From assembly GCF_002078875.1 (NCBI RefSeq), contig NC_034409.1, positions 101,976,671 through 102,040,670 on the forward strand: a stretch of DNA of 64,000 nucleotides, given 5' to 3'. Positions 11,201 to 21,729 of the stretch are shown here, in pieces. The notes under the pieces were generated by a model, which was given only the letters and a program-made list of their open reading frames with translations, did not search any database and had not been told where the DNA came from. A program made the translations under genes and the position numbers. Source of the stretch: Numida meleagris (taxonomy: Eukaryota > Chordata > Aves > Galliformes > Numididae). Within the stretch, counting starts at the first letter, position 1; each line of letters begins with the position of its first letter.

Positions 11201-14200
11201 AATTCCCAGAGACAAAAAAGCCATCTGGCTTTTGTTGTCTCTGGTTTTCAAGGAACATTACAAAGGGTACACACAAAGTGGTTAAAGAGCATCTTCAAGG
11301 ACTGAAAAAGTGAACTCTATAGAATCTGAGCACTATCTTTTGCATACAGCGTATTCACAAGAACACTGGCAGCAATCTTCTCTACACAGTATTTTCAACC
11401 TATCAAGAGCACTCCTGACTTGACGATGTAAGTGGCAGTTAATATCTTTACAACAAATGAGCCCAAAGCAAACGGGAATCTTGCCTCAAACTGACCCATA
11501 GCTCTGTTTTGATAAATGAATCATTCTAGGTACTTACCCTTGTGAGTACTTTGAAAGTATTTACGCCATCGTCCACTGCTCTCTCAATATCATCCATCAG
11601 ATTGTCTGTAGATCCACGAATGAGTATGGTAGAAATAGCACCATCCTCCTTTTCTGTTAAGAGAGAGATGCTCATTACTGAACTAAGTTTTTAGATGTAA
11701 ACGCATATGAATACCATCCTTGTAGAACTAGCAGCATTAGAATTTCTACAGAACATACATACCATGCTTAAACACAACAACTTGTGTATCTCCAACCTCT
11801 GATAAATACACACTATTGCAGTGACCCATTTCTTCTAGAGTAGGAGGGGTCTGGAAAGAAAAACAAAGGTCAGGAGATGAACCTGCTTATCAATTCTCTC
11901 CTATCTGCTCCTCATTTGAAAATTCCATACCAGTCTGGGTAGGGCTGTTGCACCAACAGTTTTGCACAGTCTTCTCAGATCCCATTTTGAGTTCAACCTT
12001 TCAAAAACAAAAGCAGTCTTGTAATTTACAAGTTTCCAGAACAAATGCTAACACACAAGCAAGTATTCTCCCCTTAACTTGACAGCGTTTTGTCAACTAT
12101 GACATCCATCAAAATTTACTGTACCAAGTAGAAGAGATTCTATACAATTACTTTTAATAGTTTGAAAACAAGTAATCCAAATACATGGAAATTACCAATC
12201 TTCTATTGCATAACACTTCAACTGATTTTTACAACACCTCTGTAATAATCTTTAGTCATGCAAGAAACTGCAGTATCACGCTCCACTTCCAGAAGCTCAG
12301 AATTTTGAGACACCATCAATGAAGTTAATTTTCAGCAACTTATCTACGTAAGACGTGAAAGGTACTATCAAGCAATTTGTCTTTACTTTTGGCAGAATTT
12401 ATTTTAAGCAGATCTAAGATCCACATGGGTGGCTGAAAAGTATTAAGAACTAGTTCTTCCATTCATCAGTATAACAGTGATGCATGGCGACACATCTCGT
12501 CATTGCTAAGGTTTCACATGATGACTGACCAGGAATAACCCTTATGGTAATAATATGCATTTGTGGACAGGTGCCTCTTTTCTAAATAAAAAAAAAATCA
12601 GTTGAGCTGAAAAATCCTTTAAGACAGAGTAACAGTACCATACACACTAATTAGTACCCAGTTAGTTACTAAGTAGAGGTGAAATACTATCAAGAAACAT
12701 AAGCTAAGAAACCTCCACTTTGCACCTCAGGTTTTTACCTACTATAAAAACAGCCTGCAGTACTCTGCATTGTAAGTCACTTGAGAGGCAAGGGACAAAG
12801 TACATTTCACGAATCTGGTAGAGCAAATGTCTTATGCTCCTCTAGTACTTACCTGACTATCATAAGATTGTATTTGTTGGCATAATGAAGTGCCATGTCT
12901 GCCACTTTGCCACCTGTTACAACTACATTAGCACCACTATCAGCAATAGCTTTGACTTGCACATCCATTAGGTTTTCTTCTCCCTTGCTGAAATTCATCA
13001 GCTCTTCAGCATTCTTTATAAGCACGGTGCCCTAGTAAAACACATACACACATCAGTTCAGTGTCAACTAAAAACCCTAAAAGTTTTTGACCAATCACTG
13101 TCTCCCAACCTATCTGCAAACCTCAGTTCTGCCTATTGCATCACACTGCCACACTTCCGAGGCAACAAAGTTTTTTAAAAAAAAGAAAAAAGAAAAACCA
13201 ACAAAAAAAACCCAAGACACACCCACACCAAAAACCCTATAAAGCAAAATTAGGTTCAGAAGCTTTCTATGAACTTTTTTAGACTAATGAACTCAGTCTT
13301 AACAAATATATCTTAATCACTAAGTGTCAAAAATATTTATAGTTAAGTCTAAAAATAAGAGACTAAGAGCCACAAATAAGCATATGTAGATACATAATTT
13401 ATTTTGAGCTTCTACATACCTTAGTTTCAGTTATCATACCATCAAAAGGGCAGGAATACACAGCTATTTTTGCATCTTTGACAGAAGTAACATCTCCTTC
13501 AGTTTCCTTTTTAAAAACCATGCCATGCAGCACTGATGAAGCAGAGACACCGGCACCCTGGTAGGAAAGAGATGGAATGGAGGAGAAGTCACATCACTCA
13601 TCACTTCATTTACTGTCAGAAAGCTGCACTACACTTTCCAAAAACAGTCCCTACATCTACTTGAACCTACCAAACCCTACTGTCACACAAACAGAAGGTA
13701 AGACGTAAGAAAAAAATACGAAGGGGAAAATCTTTGCTCCAATTCCACATAATCTATTGAGGCCTAAAGCCCCACTTACAAAAAAACCTTAAGGTTATAC
13801 CACTACGTTTCTGCCAGTCCACATCTTAGCCTATCCCTGTGAATTCAATGAAGATTCAGGTTGGATATTAGGAAAAATTTCTTCCCAGAAAGAGCAGTGA
13901 GGCAGTGGCACAGGCTGCCCAGGGAGGTGGTAGCCCATCCAGTGTGGATGTGGCACTGAGGGACATGGGCAGTGGGCATGGTGGGGGTGGGCTGATGGTT
14001 GGACTTGGTGATCTTAAAAGTCTTCTCCAACCTTAATGATTCTATGCTTCTACTACAAAGCAGCAGTCTCTGTAGATAATTAACATACCTGATTTAGTGC
14101 AAACATTCAACACTAACGATTTCTATTTCTGAAATCAGCTGCTGGGCACTAAACAAGAAACATGGAGACCAATTTCCAAAGCTTACCATGCGTGCTACAG

Positions 14201-17200
14201 CACAACAGAGATTAGAACAATAGAGGCGCTTTCAAAAGTCAAAAGGCCTAAAAATTAACTCCTTTCATTGAACTTTTTAGCTTATAGTAAAGCTATATTC
14301 AACTCACCACAATCTTGCATACTCTGATATTATCAACATTGAAATGACCAGAATCGGGAAGAATAGAAACTGTTTGGAAGGAGGAAAAAAAAATGTTTGC
14401 GTTACTTAACGAATAAAGATTACGATACCATAAATAAAACCTAGAGCTTTTCCTGAAGTACTAGAATTCTATGGTTTGAACTGCCTAATTAATTTAAGGC
14501 AATTATATCTACTGCTTTACATTCTTTTTGAAATGTAGGAGTAATCGGAAAGCAACATTAAATTGAATGACCAGCCTGAAGTCCAAAAATCCATTTAGAA
14601 ACTAATATTTGAGTGAAGCCTGACCCAGAGTATTTTCATAAAGCACTTAAGCTCCATGTTTTACACTGAAGTCTAAAAGGAGAAAACAACAGCTCAATAC
14701 AACTACAGTCTTGCTTTCATTGTTCTGTGGCTAAGACTAGCAACAGTTTTTCTGAAGTGTAACGTATCCCCTTAAAGACAAAAAAGACTATGAACGACAG
14801 GTTTCAGCTTGAAAGGTAGAAGTAGTAAGCAACTTCTACGTTTAGTAGAAAGTACACAGGGCTTTTCTGAACCACAGTGTCAGTGAAGAGTTCAACATGA
14901 GAAACGTCATACTAACTTCAGAGGCTAATATATTTCAGTAATTTAACCTGAAAATTAAACAGGTTGTGAAGAATCACAAGAAACGCACTCAATTTTTTAG
15001 ATGCATGCACAGATATGCCCTTATGCACTTACCACAGGCCTGAGCAATAAGCTTTGACAAAAAACTTTCATTGCCATACTGTTTGCTCATTACTGAAGTG
15101 TGCAACAAAGATGCCACTTCATCAACATCTCTAAGGTTCTTTGCAGAACAGCACACCAAATCCGGAAGAATTTCTAGAGCTTTCTTGCAAGCTTTTTCAT
15201 ATCCTTCGATTACCTGTGCAACAACAGCAAATATTTACTACTTTACCTCATTATGCATTCATACTACTTATTTTAGTGAGCTTTTAAAAGGAAACATGAA
15301 CAGTTGAAAAAGCTTACCAGGGAAACAAGCAATAACAAGCAGCAATCACAATACACCTCTAACTAAAAATTAATCAGATGAAATACACTATTCACAGCAC
15401 TACGACTCGATAACACTGACCAGCTGCAATCTGAACTCAAGACACATGAACTGCATTGACAATATAACTTGCCTCGGAGACCGATAATCCCATCCTCAGA
15501 AGGTCTTCCGCTAACTCCAGAAGGACTCCAGCAAAAACAAGGACAAAGTTAGTTCCATCTCCAACTTCTTGCTCTTGCATGTGGGAAGCCATCACAAGCA
15601 TTTTTGCAGCAGGATGCTGGACCTTTGAAAGAAGGTGCACACCTTTGTCACTAACATCACTAACATCCCACCTACACTACTGTTCCAGGCTCTTGTGCGC
15701 ATCCAGGATAAGCTCTCTCATTTCAATTCTATCTAAAGATACAGAGAATGCACAAAGTAGGAAAAAAGCAGAACAGACTAACTTAATTGGGTAATTTCTG
15801 TAATAAGCAAAAGCACAAATATCTGTGAAAAATAACAAAGAACTGAACATCTTCCCTACAACATCCATCAGACATTTTGTTATCGGTTCTGTACGATGTT
15901 TACAGGATGCAGAAGTTTCACTATCACACTGCAACATGAGAAAATCCAGAATTTGGACTTCAAGTTAAATTCAAATGTGTAACATATGAAGTAAATTTCT
16001 AAACTACCATTTAGTTCTAGTGTTTTATCCACTTAGAGACTACACTGCTTTCCCTTTTGGTTTCCCCAAAGTGTAATAAAAATACTTTTTTCTTGAATAT
16101 AACTGGAGCATCTGTCACCTTACCTGAGAAAGCAATATTCATGATTCATTAGATTAAGCAACTAGTTTTCAGATTGTTTTTTTTTTTTTAATCAGAACTG
16201 AGACTTCCATAGTTGTTCTACTTCAACCACATAGTAATGCAACACATTAAGCAAGGTAATGATATTGGTTTGAAGAAGCTATCCTACAGCTGACAAAATT
16301 TTTCGCTGATTATTCCAGAAAAAAAATCCTAAGAGGAGAACTCAGTAAAGTACCATTTCTATCACACATTTGAGAGCAAAAGAAAGAAGCCGTACGTCGG
16401 CCTTTCCACAATTTTTCTCTTACTTTACTTAGAAGTGGGTGCTGTTATATCCGTAGCTTCATAAACCCAATTATCATATTCTAAGCAAACAGAAGAACCT
16501 GGCAACCACCAACACCGTGAGATTGACACAACGGCTATTTCATTCAGAGTTTTCCAAACGCTGTATTGTCCAGACATACTCTTTTCCAAACCTACAATGG
16601 TTTGGGAGGAAAAGAAGTAGTCATTCACTAAGCATCTTCTGCAACTGCTTGATGCTGCTTTACAGAGGAGTTCAACTCCTCATGCTGGGTATAGCCCATT
16701 TACTTTACTCAAATCCTATGACAAATGTGAACACAAAATTGCATACATAATCTGGGAGGGTGACATAAAATTCCTACCAACATTCAGAACCATACTGACC
16801 CATGCTAACAAGAACACTGGGTTACAACCACTGACACAAAGCTGCACTGAGGAGGTTCAGACCGAACATCAGGAAAATTTATCATGAGGGTCACACATTG
16901 CAACAGGCTTTTTGCACGGGTTGTTGATGCCCCATGGCTTTTGGTGTTCAAGATGCATTTGGATAGTGTCCCCAACAACATGATCTAACTTTTGGTTAGT
17001 CCTGAAGTGGTCAGGCAGTTCAACTCTAATCTTTGAAGGTCTCTTCCAACTGATCCATTCTAAGAGAACTCACCTCCAACTCTCTCAAGATAGTAGCAGC
17101 ATCATTTGTAACAAAAAGCTTCTCCAGATGATTGATAACCATTTTGTTCATCCCTAATGGGAAAAAAATATTCGTTAGACAAGCATTGCATTGCACAGAA

Positions 17201-19950
17201 ATACAGTTTCCATAGCTTTTCAGTTCATCTGAAACGGTAAAACATGAGCCCTATTTACAACTTTAGATTCTTCAGTATTTTTGGGAAATAACACTTGGGA
17301 GTGCATTGCATTACAAAGAACTCATATTTCTGCACTAGCAGTTTTATTTTCAGGAAGACCGGTGCATAATTTAATTAATTAGCACTGGAGAACACCATTG
17401 TTCTGGTGCATCTGTCAGAACATAGTATGGTTACATTAACCATGACTATCTACCAAGTTACCATCTTTGCTCTAATTTCTGTAGGTCTTCCACGTAGCAA
17501 TAAGACAGCAAAGATGACAAAATAACTGCAGCAAAACAGGCAAGTAGAAAATGCGTAACTTAAGAACTAACCAGACAAAAGCACTGGAGCATTATATCCA
17601 CATTAACTGTATGTGGAGTTCTACAGCAAGTCCTACATGTTTTCTCAAGAAACAAGTAACTGCCTCTTTGTCAAGGCAGGATTAGCCTTTAGACACACCA
17701 TTTTGCTCAAAATAACTACCCAGTTTCAGGATTTACTTACCATTGGGTCCATAAGCCGTACGGGTGGTCTGAGCAAGTTCTTTGCATGCCTGGATGTTCC
17801 TGTAGACAGCTTCCTCTAGACCTGAGTAATGCTAAAAACAAACAAATGAAAAAAAAAAAATGCTCAGAACAAGTCACTTCTCAAAGAAGCAGTAATAATC
17901 TAGTGAATTAACAAAACTTTGAGATTAAAAAATTTAGAGTTGGTACTTCACAAAAAATTTAAACAGAAACTAAACTTTGCCCAAAAGACAATGAGACAAG
18001 AAATTGCACGTACTCATACTCCACTCAGCAAGCATAGGAAGTTTCTGAACAGTGACTTGATTCTTTAACAGTTTGCATTACTTAACTCCTCTAAAAAAAA
18101 AAAAATCACAGAATCATTTGAGTTGAAAGGCCACCTGGTCCAACTCCCCTGCAATGAGCAGGGACACCTACAGCTACACCAGGCGGCTCAGAGCCCTGTC
18201 CAGCCTGACCTTGAGCATCTCCACAGATGGGACATCCACCACCTCTCTGGACAACCTGTCCCACTGCCTCACCACCCTGATGGTAAAAAAAACTTCACAA
18301 TACCCAATCCAAATCCAATCTCCTCTTTTAGTTCAAAACCAATTCCCCTTGTCCTATCACAGCTGACCCTGCTAGCGAGTCTGTCTCCTTCTTTCTTATA
18401 GCCTCCCCTTTAGATGCCAAAAGGCTACTAAATAAAATATTAACAGCATACCAAATGGAAACAGAAAATAACCAAGAGCAGCTTGGAGAAAGAGGGGAGG
18501 ACGAGGGGCATGCGACAAAGGGTTTTGCTTCTTTACTCACAACTCTGTATTTCATGAAATCATTTAACTGAGTTTTACATTCAAATAAGTGGCTTAAAAA
18601 TTTAAGAGTAGAACAGTCTGCACATCTCTTTAATTCAGTGACTTAGTTTAACACATTGGAGTGCGTATGCCCATGCACCAAGTGACACCGTTTAGTCATG
18701 AGACTCAGGTCAGGTTGATCTTGATGATCTTGAACGTTTTTTTTCCAGCCTAAATGATGATTCAGAAAATACTGGTGTTTGAGAAGCTGATCAACCTGGC
18801 TTCAGTTTGGAAGAAGGGATCTCCTGGAAGGGCCTTACTTATAAACCTGGTAGGCCATAGCCTATGCCTCATAAGAGAAGAGAGAATCACAGAATGGTTT
18901 GGGTTGGAAGGGACCTTTAAGATAATTCTAGTTCCATTTCCCCTGCTATAGGCAGAGATACCTCCCTCTAGACCAGGTTGCTCAAAGCCCCATGCAGCCT
19001 GGCCTTGAATGCTTCCAGGGAAAAGGCATCCACAACCTCAATGGGCAACCTGTTCCAGTGTCTCACCACTCTCACAGTAAAGAATTTCTTCCTAATATCT
19101 AGTCTAAATCCACCCTCTTCCAGTTTAAAACCATTTTCCCTCTTCCTGTCACTGCCTCCCTTATAAAAAGGCCCTCCACAGCTTTCCTGTACGCTCCCTT
19201 CAAGGTACAGGAAGGCCACTATACGCATGATGCTCCTAGTAATTATTCTTTAAATGCAAAAGAAGCACCTCAGAACGTATCCTCCTCTTTGAGTACAACA
19301 CAGTTCTCCTTACTGCTGATCTCTTTTTCTTTTAGAGCACCAGCATCTATGGCACTCTGCTCTCTCCCGCCCCTGAAAGAGGCCACTGCTTGTCTCCAAG
19401 GAAGCCTCCGAAAAAGAACAAAAAGAGGGCTGAGCTGCTTAGCTTCACTTTCCAATCTATTCAGCAGCAGCAAACAAAACTTTCCTCCTTTCTTCCATCC
19501 ACAAGAAAAATAAGCTGCTTTCTATCCCATTTTTCAGTAGCGCTGGCTCTCTCAGAGAGACAGCAATGAGGATCCACAGGCCGGGCCCCAACACAACCTT
19601 CTAGAAGGCCACCCCCAGCACGCAGCCACGCAGGGCAGGGCCTTCCCGGGCCCCCTCCCCGTGCCCACAGCAGCGGCCGCGGGGCGCAGCCAGGAACCCA
19701 GGCCGCGCCGGGCCGCGTGGACCAGCCGGGCCTTCCAGAACCTTCCCCGCCCGCCACACCGAGGCGCCCCACAGCCCGCTCGCAGCGTGAGGGGGAAGAG
19801 AAGGGAGGCCGGGGGACGCGCACGGCCCGGCGCCGCTCTCACCTTCGCCCCCTCCTTGAGCATCTGGGCGAAGCCCGGGGCCTTAGGGACGTGAAGCGCC
19901 ATAGCTCCTCTCCGCTCCGGCAGCACCGCGCCTCACGATGCCGGGACTGG
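8281..19950 (-). CDS. CCT8: T-complex protein 1 subunit theta (CCT8), complete gene
   Basis: This is the theta subunit of the cytosolic TRiC/CCT chaperonin, which folds actin, tubulin and other substrates using ATP. Fifteen coding exons on the minus strand run from the ATG at 19902 to the TGA at 8412. They join in phase to exactly 548 codons, the length of the human protein. Group II chaperonin motifs are present: YGPNGMNK (residues 47-54), GDGTNFV (98-104, nucleotide-binding loop), VVVTGGKVADMAL in the middle, and PGGGATEIE (410-418). The tail is residues 524-548 (KPAGGPKPPSGKKDWDED...). One intron has a GC donor (after exon 4). A second, in-frame alternative last exon at 9118-9210 would replace the tail and give 553 residues. 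The promoter is a CpG island. Confidence 0.97.
8412..8489 (-). CDS. CCT8: CCT8 coding exon 15b, canonical C-terminal tail
   Basis: Reads IIMAKPAGGPKPPSGKK then DWDEDQND and TGA (25 residues, 524-548), the tail found in mammalian CCT8. The acceptor is a TTCAAG just 5' of it on the minus strand. CCT C-terminal tails project into the central cavity between the rings. Confidence 0.95.
   Translation of the reverse strand: MIMAKPAGGPKPPSGKKDWDEDQND
9118..9210 (-). CDS. CCT8: CCT8 alternative last coding exon 15a (duplicated tail exon)
   Basis: Lies in the intron between exon 14 and the canonical last exon. After a good acceptor (TTTCTGTAG on the minus strand) it reads IIMAKTAGGPKVPKQQ, then GHWDKDDW, RDEPEK and a TAA. 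It has the same phase as exon 15b and repeats its IIMAK-AGGPK-P core, so it is a homologous duplicate with a longer, diverged end (30 residues instead of 25). Splicing exon 14 to it gives a 553-residue CCT8 variant. No AATAAA or ATTAAA follows before exon 15b. Expression is not proven by the sequence. Confidence 0.8.
   Translation of the reverse strand: MIMAKTAGGPKVPKQQGHWDKDDWRDEPEK
9651..9770 (-). CDS. CCT8: CCT8 coding exon 14
   Basis: A 40-codon exon (residues 484-523) including AVKDMLEAGILDTYLGKSWG and ending VTVLRVDQ. The donor is GTAAGC. Its phase-0 end can join either tail exon. Confidence 0.95.
10157..10321 (-). CDS. CCT8: CCT8 coding exon 13
   Basis: A 55-codon exon (residues 429-483) with CPGLDQYAIKKFAEAFEAIP and a GNKNVGFDIE end. 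The donor is GTAAGT and the acceptor TTTAG. Confidence 0.96.
10458..10529 (-). CDS. CCT8: CCT8 coding exon 12
   Basis: A 24-codon exon (residues 405-428), DKRLVPGGGATEIELAKQIT and on. GGGATE is the chaperonin GGGxxE signature. Its splice sites are CACAG and GTACGG. Confidence 0.96.
11538..11653 (-). CDS. CCT8: CCT8 coding exon 11
   Basis: Encodes KEDGAISTILIRGSTDN and DIERAVDDGVNTFKVLTR (residues 366-404). The RGST...ERAxxD pattern is typical of CCT subunits. Confidence 0.96.
11763..11850 (-). CDS. CCT8: CCT8 coding exon 10
   Basis: Encodes TPPTLEEMGHCNSVYLSEVG then DTQVVVFKH (residues 337-366). The donor is GTATGT and the acceptor TCCAG. Confidence 0.95.
11931..11997 (-). CDS. CCT8: CCT8 coding exon 9
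   Basis: A 67-base exon encoding LNSKWDLRRLCKTVGATALP and RL (residues 314-336). Entry is in phase 2 from exon 8. Confidence 0.95.
12853..13031 (-). CDS. CCT8: CCT8 coding exon 8, apical-domain segment
   Basis: Encodes GTVLIKNAEELMNFSKGEEN, then ANVVVTGGKVADMALHY and ANKYNLMIV (residues 255-314). The donor is GTAAGT and the acceptor ACTAG. Confidence 0.96.
13420..13557 (-). CDS. CCT8: CCT8 coding exon 7
   Basis: A 46-codon exon (residues 209-254) with SSVLHGMVFKKETEGDVTSV and IAVYSCPFDGMITETK. The donor is GTATGT and the acceptor ACCAG. Confidence 0.96.
13852..14046 (+). mobile_element. CR1 LINE 3' fragment in a CCT8 intron
   Basis: Shows the diagnostic CR1 end: AGGTTGGATATTAGG, GAGCAGTGAGGCAGTGGCA, CCCAGGGAGGTGG, then GTGATCTTAAAAGTC and a final ATTCTATG-like end. 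It lies in the CCT8 intron between exons 7 and 6, antisense to the gene. Confidence 0.9.
14308..14369 (-). CDS. CCT8: CCT8 coding exon 6
   Basis: A 62-base exon encoding SILPDSGHFNVDNIRVCKIV (residues 188-208). The donor is GTGAGT and the acceptor AACAG. Confidence 0.95.
15033..15213 (-). CDS. CCT8: CCT8 coding exon 5
   Basis: Encodes VIEGYEKACKKALEILPDLV, then CCSAKNLRDVDEVASLLHTS and a KLIAQAC end (residues 128-188). Its acceptor CACAG pairs with the GC donor of exon 4. Confidence 0.96.
15473..15622 (-). CDS. CCT8: CCT8 coding exon 4, nucleotide-binding loop
   Basis: A 50-codon exon (residues 78-127) with HPAAKMLVMASHMQEQEVGD and GTNFVLVFAG. GDGTN is the chaperonin ATP-binding motif. The 5' splice site on the minus strand is GAG followed by GCAAGT, a GC donor instead of GT. 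Confidence 0.96.
16853..17062 (+). mobile_element. CR1 LINE 3' fragment beside CCT8 exon 3
   Basis: A diverged CR1 end with ACATCAGGAAAATTT, GATGCCCCATGGC and GGTCTCTTCCAACTGATCC, ending CCATTCTA. Oriented opposite to CCT8. Confidence 0.8.
17074..17153 (-). CDS. CCT8: CCT8 coding exon 3
   Basis: Encodes MNKMVINHLEKLFVTNDAAT then ILRELE (residues 51-77). The donor is GTGAGT and the acceptor ATTAG. A CR1 copy ends about 5 bases beyond the donor hexamer. Confidence 0.96.
17741..17831 (-). CDS. CCT8: CCT8 coding exon 2
   Basis: Encodes HYSGLEEAVYRNIQACKELA then QTTRTAYGPN (residues 21-51). YGPNG is the CCT8 form of the chaperonin GPxG phosphate-binding loop. The donor is GTAAGT. Confidence 0.96.
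18107..18430 (-). mobile_element. CR1 LINE 3' fragment in CCT8 intron 1
   Basis: The minus-strand 3' end appears on this strand as ATCACAGAATCATTTGAGTT, followed by CCAACTCCCCTGCAATG, the CACCACCTCTCTGGACAACC block and CCCTTGTCCTATCAC. An A-run precedes it. Confidence 0.9.
18708..18763 (+). mobile_element. Short CR1 3' remnant
   Basis: CAGGTTGATCTTGATGATCT followed by a T-run, CCAGCCTAAATGATGATTC, resembles the last 50-60 bases of CR1 in plus orientation. It is short, so it is uncertain. Confidence 0.5.
18884..19225 (-). mobile_element. CR1 LINE 3' fragment in CCT8 intron 1
   Basis: Starts AATCACAGAATGGTTTGGGT and shows GGAAGGGACCTTTAAGAT and CTTCCTAATATCTAG. The minus strand encodes the CR1 ORF2 C-terminal words FRLDIRKKFF and VVRHWNRLP. 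Confidence 0.92.
19843..19902 (-). CDS. CCT8: CCT8 coding exon 1 with start codon
   Basis: Reads MALHVPKAPGFAQMLKEGAK with the ATG at 19900-19902 (minus strand) and donor GTGAGA. It matches the N-terminus of vertebrate CCT8 and lies inside the CpG island. Confidence 0.95.
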
Positions 19951-19954
19951 CAGC

Positions 19955-19964
19955 GCGCATGCGC
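19955..19964. promoter_or_regulatory. NRF1-type palindrome GCGCATGCGC
   Basis: A perfect 10-base palindrome matching the core NRF1 consensus, 53-62 bases upstream of the CCT8 start codon and so near the likely start of transcription. NRF1 sites are common in CpG-island promoters of housekeeping genes. Binding is inferred. Confidence 0.6.
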
Positions 19965-20070
19965 AATGAGCGAGGCGAGCCCGCAGGCACAGCCAGCCGC
20001 TGCCGGGGAAATCGAGTTCGCGCTCCCGCTTCTCCTCAGCGCGGCGGGGGGCGGCGCTCGGGCTGCGGCC

Positions 20071-21060
20071 TTGAAATGGAAGTGGCATTTAAGATCATCA
20101 AGTCCGACCATCTACATAACTACCAAGGCCACTGTTAAACCGTGTCCCTGAGCGCTGTGTCCACACCTGTAGGGTTGGGGACCTCTACTTCCTTGGGCAG
20201 CCTGTTCTCATGCCTTACAACCCTTCCTGTGAAGAAATTCTTCCTGATATCAAATCTAAACCTCCCCTGTCACGACTTGAGGCCATTTCCTCACTTGTCC
20301 CTTGTCACTCAAGAAAAGAGGCCAACACCCTCCTTGCTACAACCTCCTTTCAGGTGGCTGTAGGGAGCAATGAAGTCTCCCCTCAGCCTCCCCCTCTCCA
20401 GGCTCTCTCAGTTCCCTCAGCTGCTCCTCATCATTCTGGCTTTCCAGTCCCTACACGAGCTTCATTTATCTTCTCTGCACACAGTTGAGCAACTCGACAC
20501 TTTTGTAGTGAACAGCACTCAAGGTGCAGTCTCACTATTGCTCAGTACTTCCTTAGTCCTGCTGGCCACACTATTTCTGATACAAGCTAGGATGCCATTG
20601 GCCTCCTTGGCCACCTGGACACACTACTGGCTCATGTTTAGCTGGCTGTCAATGAGCATTCCCAGGTCCTTTTCTGCTGGTCAACCGCATTGCATAGAAT
20701 TGTTATGACCCAGGTGTCAGATTTGGCATTTAACCATAGACACGGCCCATCAATCTAGCCCATCCAGATTCCTCTGCAGAGCCTAGGAAGCAGATCAACA
20801 CTCACACCCAAGCTTACTGAGGGTGCACTCCATCCCCTCACCAATATCACTGATAAAGATATTAAACAAAGCTGGCCCTAATACGGAGCCCTGGGGAACA
20901 CCGCCTCTGACCACTGCCAACTGGATTTAACTACATTCACAACAACTCTTTGGGCCCATCCGTCCAGCCAGTTCTTTACTTAAAGAACAGTACATCCATG
21001 CAAGCCATGAGCGGACAGTTTCTCCAGGAGAAAGCTGTGGGAAACACACACCTTGTCACA
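20071..21060 (-). mobile_element. CR1 LINE fragment, about 1 kb, upstream of CCT8
   Basis: The longest CR1 copy in the window. It contains GAAATTCTTCCTGATATC, AGGTCCTTTTCTGCTG, GGAGCCCTGGGGAACACCGC, CCAACTGGATTTAACT and CAGTTTCTCCAGGAGAA, all typical of CR1 read in antisense. It starts less than 200 bases upstream of the CCT8 ATG. Its frames are broken. Confidence 0.92.
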
Positions 21061-21383
21061 GAAGGGAAATTATACTGCTGCATTTAGGCCACTCAGTCTC
21101 TGAGCCCGTAATCCAACATGGACAGAGTTGCTTCATCTCTGCACCTTAAGCAGACCATCTGCAGGTTAATGAAATCACTTGAGATGTGTTGTTTAAACAT
21201 CTTCAAGAGGACATACTTGGTTTAGTTTTACCGTCTTATAATTCTTAAAATGTCATCAGTTTTAACTTATCATGACATTGTAATAAGGAGTGGTAATGGA
21301 AAGAAAAAATGAAGGGCTCCATGAATCAACTTCAAAAATCCATGTGAACTTTTGCTAGAAGTCTTTAGAGGACTTATGAAATA

Positions 21384-21610
21384 ATCATAAAATCATTATG
21401 GTTGGAAAAGACCACTAAGATCACCTAGTCGAACCATCAGCCCACCCCCACCATGCCCACTGACCATGTCCCTCTGCCACATCCACATGGTGAATGGAGA
21501 TTCCACCACCTCCCTGGGCCAGTGCCTCACTGCTCTTTCTGAGAAGAAATTTGTCCTGATATCCAACCTCAGCCTCCCCTGGTGCAACTTAAAGCCAGTA
21601 GAGGGAACAA
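21384..21610 (-). mobile_element. CR1 LINE 3' fragment
   Basis: Opens ATCATAAAATCATTATGGTT, then CACCTAGTCGAACCATCAGC, CCATGCCCACTGACCATGTC and a GAAATTTGTCCTGATATCC block. The minus strand reads [19 protein letters not shown], from CR1 ORF2. Confidence 0.9.
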
Positions 21611-21729
21611 ATTCCACCCTGACTGTTGCAATCAAGGAGTGTGGGCGCTGCAAAAGGAAGTGCTCATACCTGGCATAAGGGGCACAATCCCACTTACCCC
21701 TCTCTTCTTTCCAACGTATCTGCATCACA

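Larger units (their letters stand above)
19560..20070. promoter_or_regulatory. CCT8: CpG island promoter of CCT8
   Basis: A sharply GC-rich, CpG-rich stretch surrounds CCT8 exon 1 in otherwise AT-rich DNA. No TATA box is visible in the expected place. It looks like a housekeeping-type dispersed promoter. No plus-strand gene was recognised starting from it. Confidence 0.85.

Noticed and set aside
15437..15640. Minus-strand frame running past the CCT8 exon 4 end
   Set aside because: Coding only within 15473-15622; the extension beyond is the intron read through the GC donor.
19461..20151. Several overlapping open frames of 90-144 codons on both strands over the CpG island
   Set aside because: They are a by-product of high GC content (few stop codons). 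None resembles a protein, and the real exon here is CCT8 exon 1.
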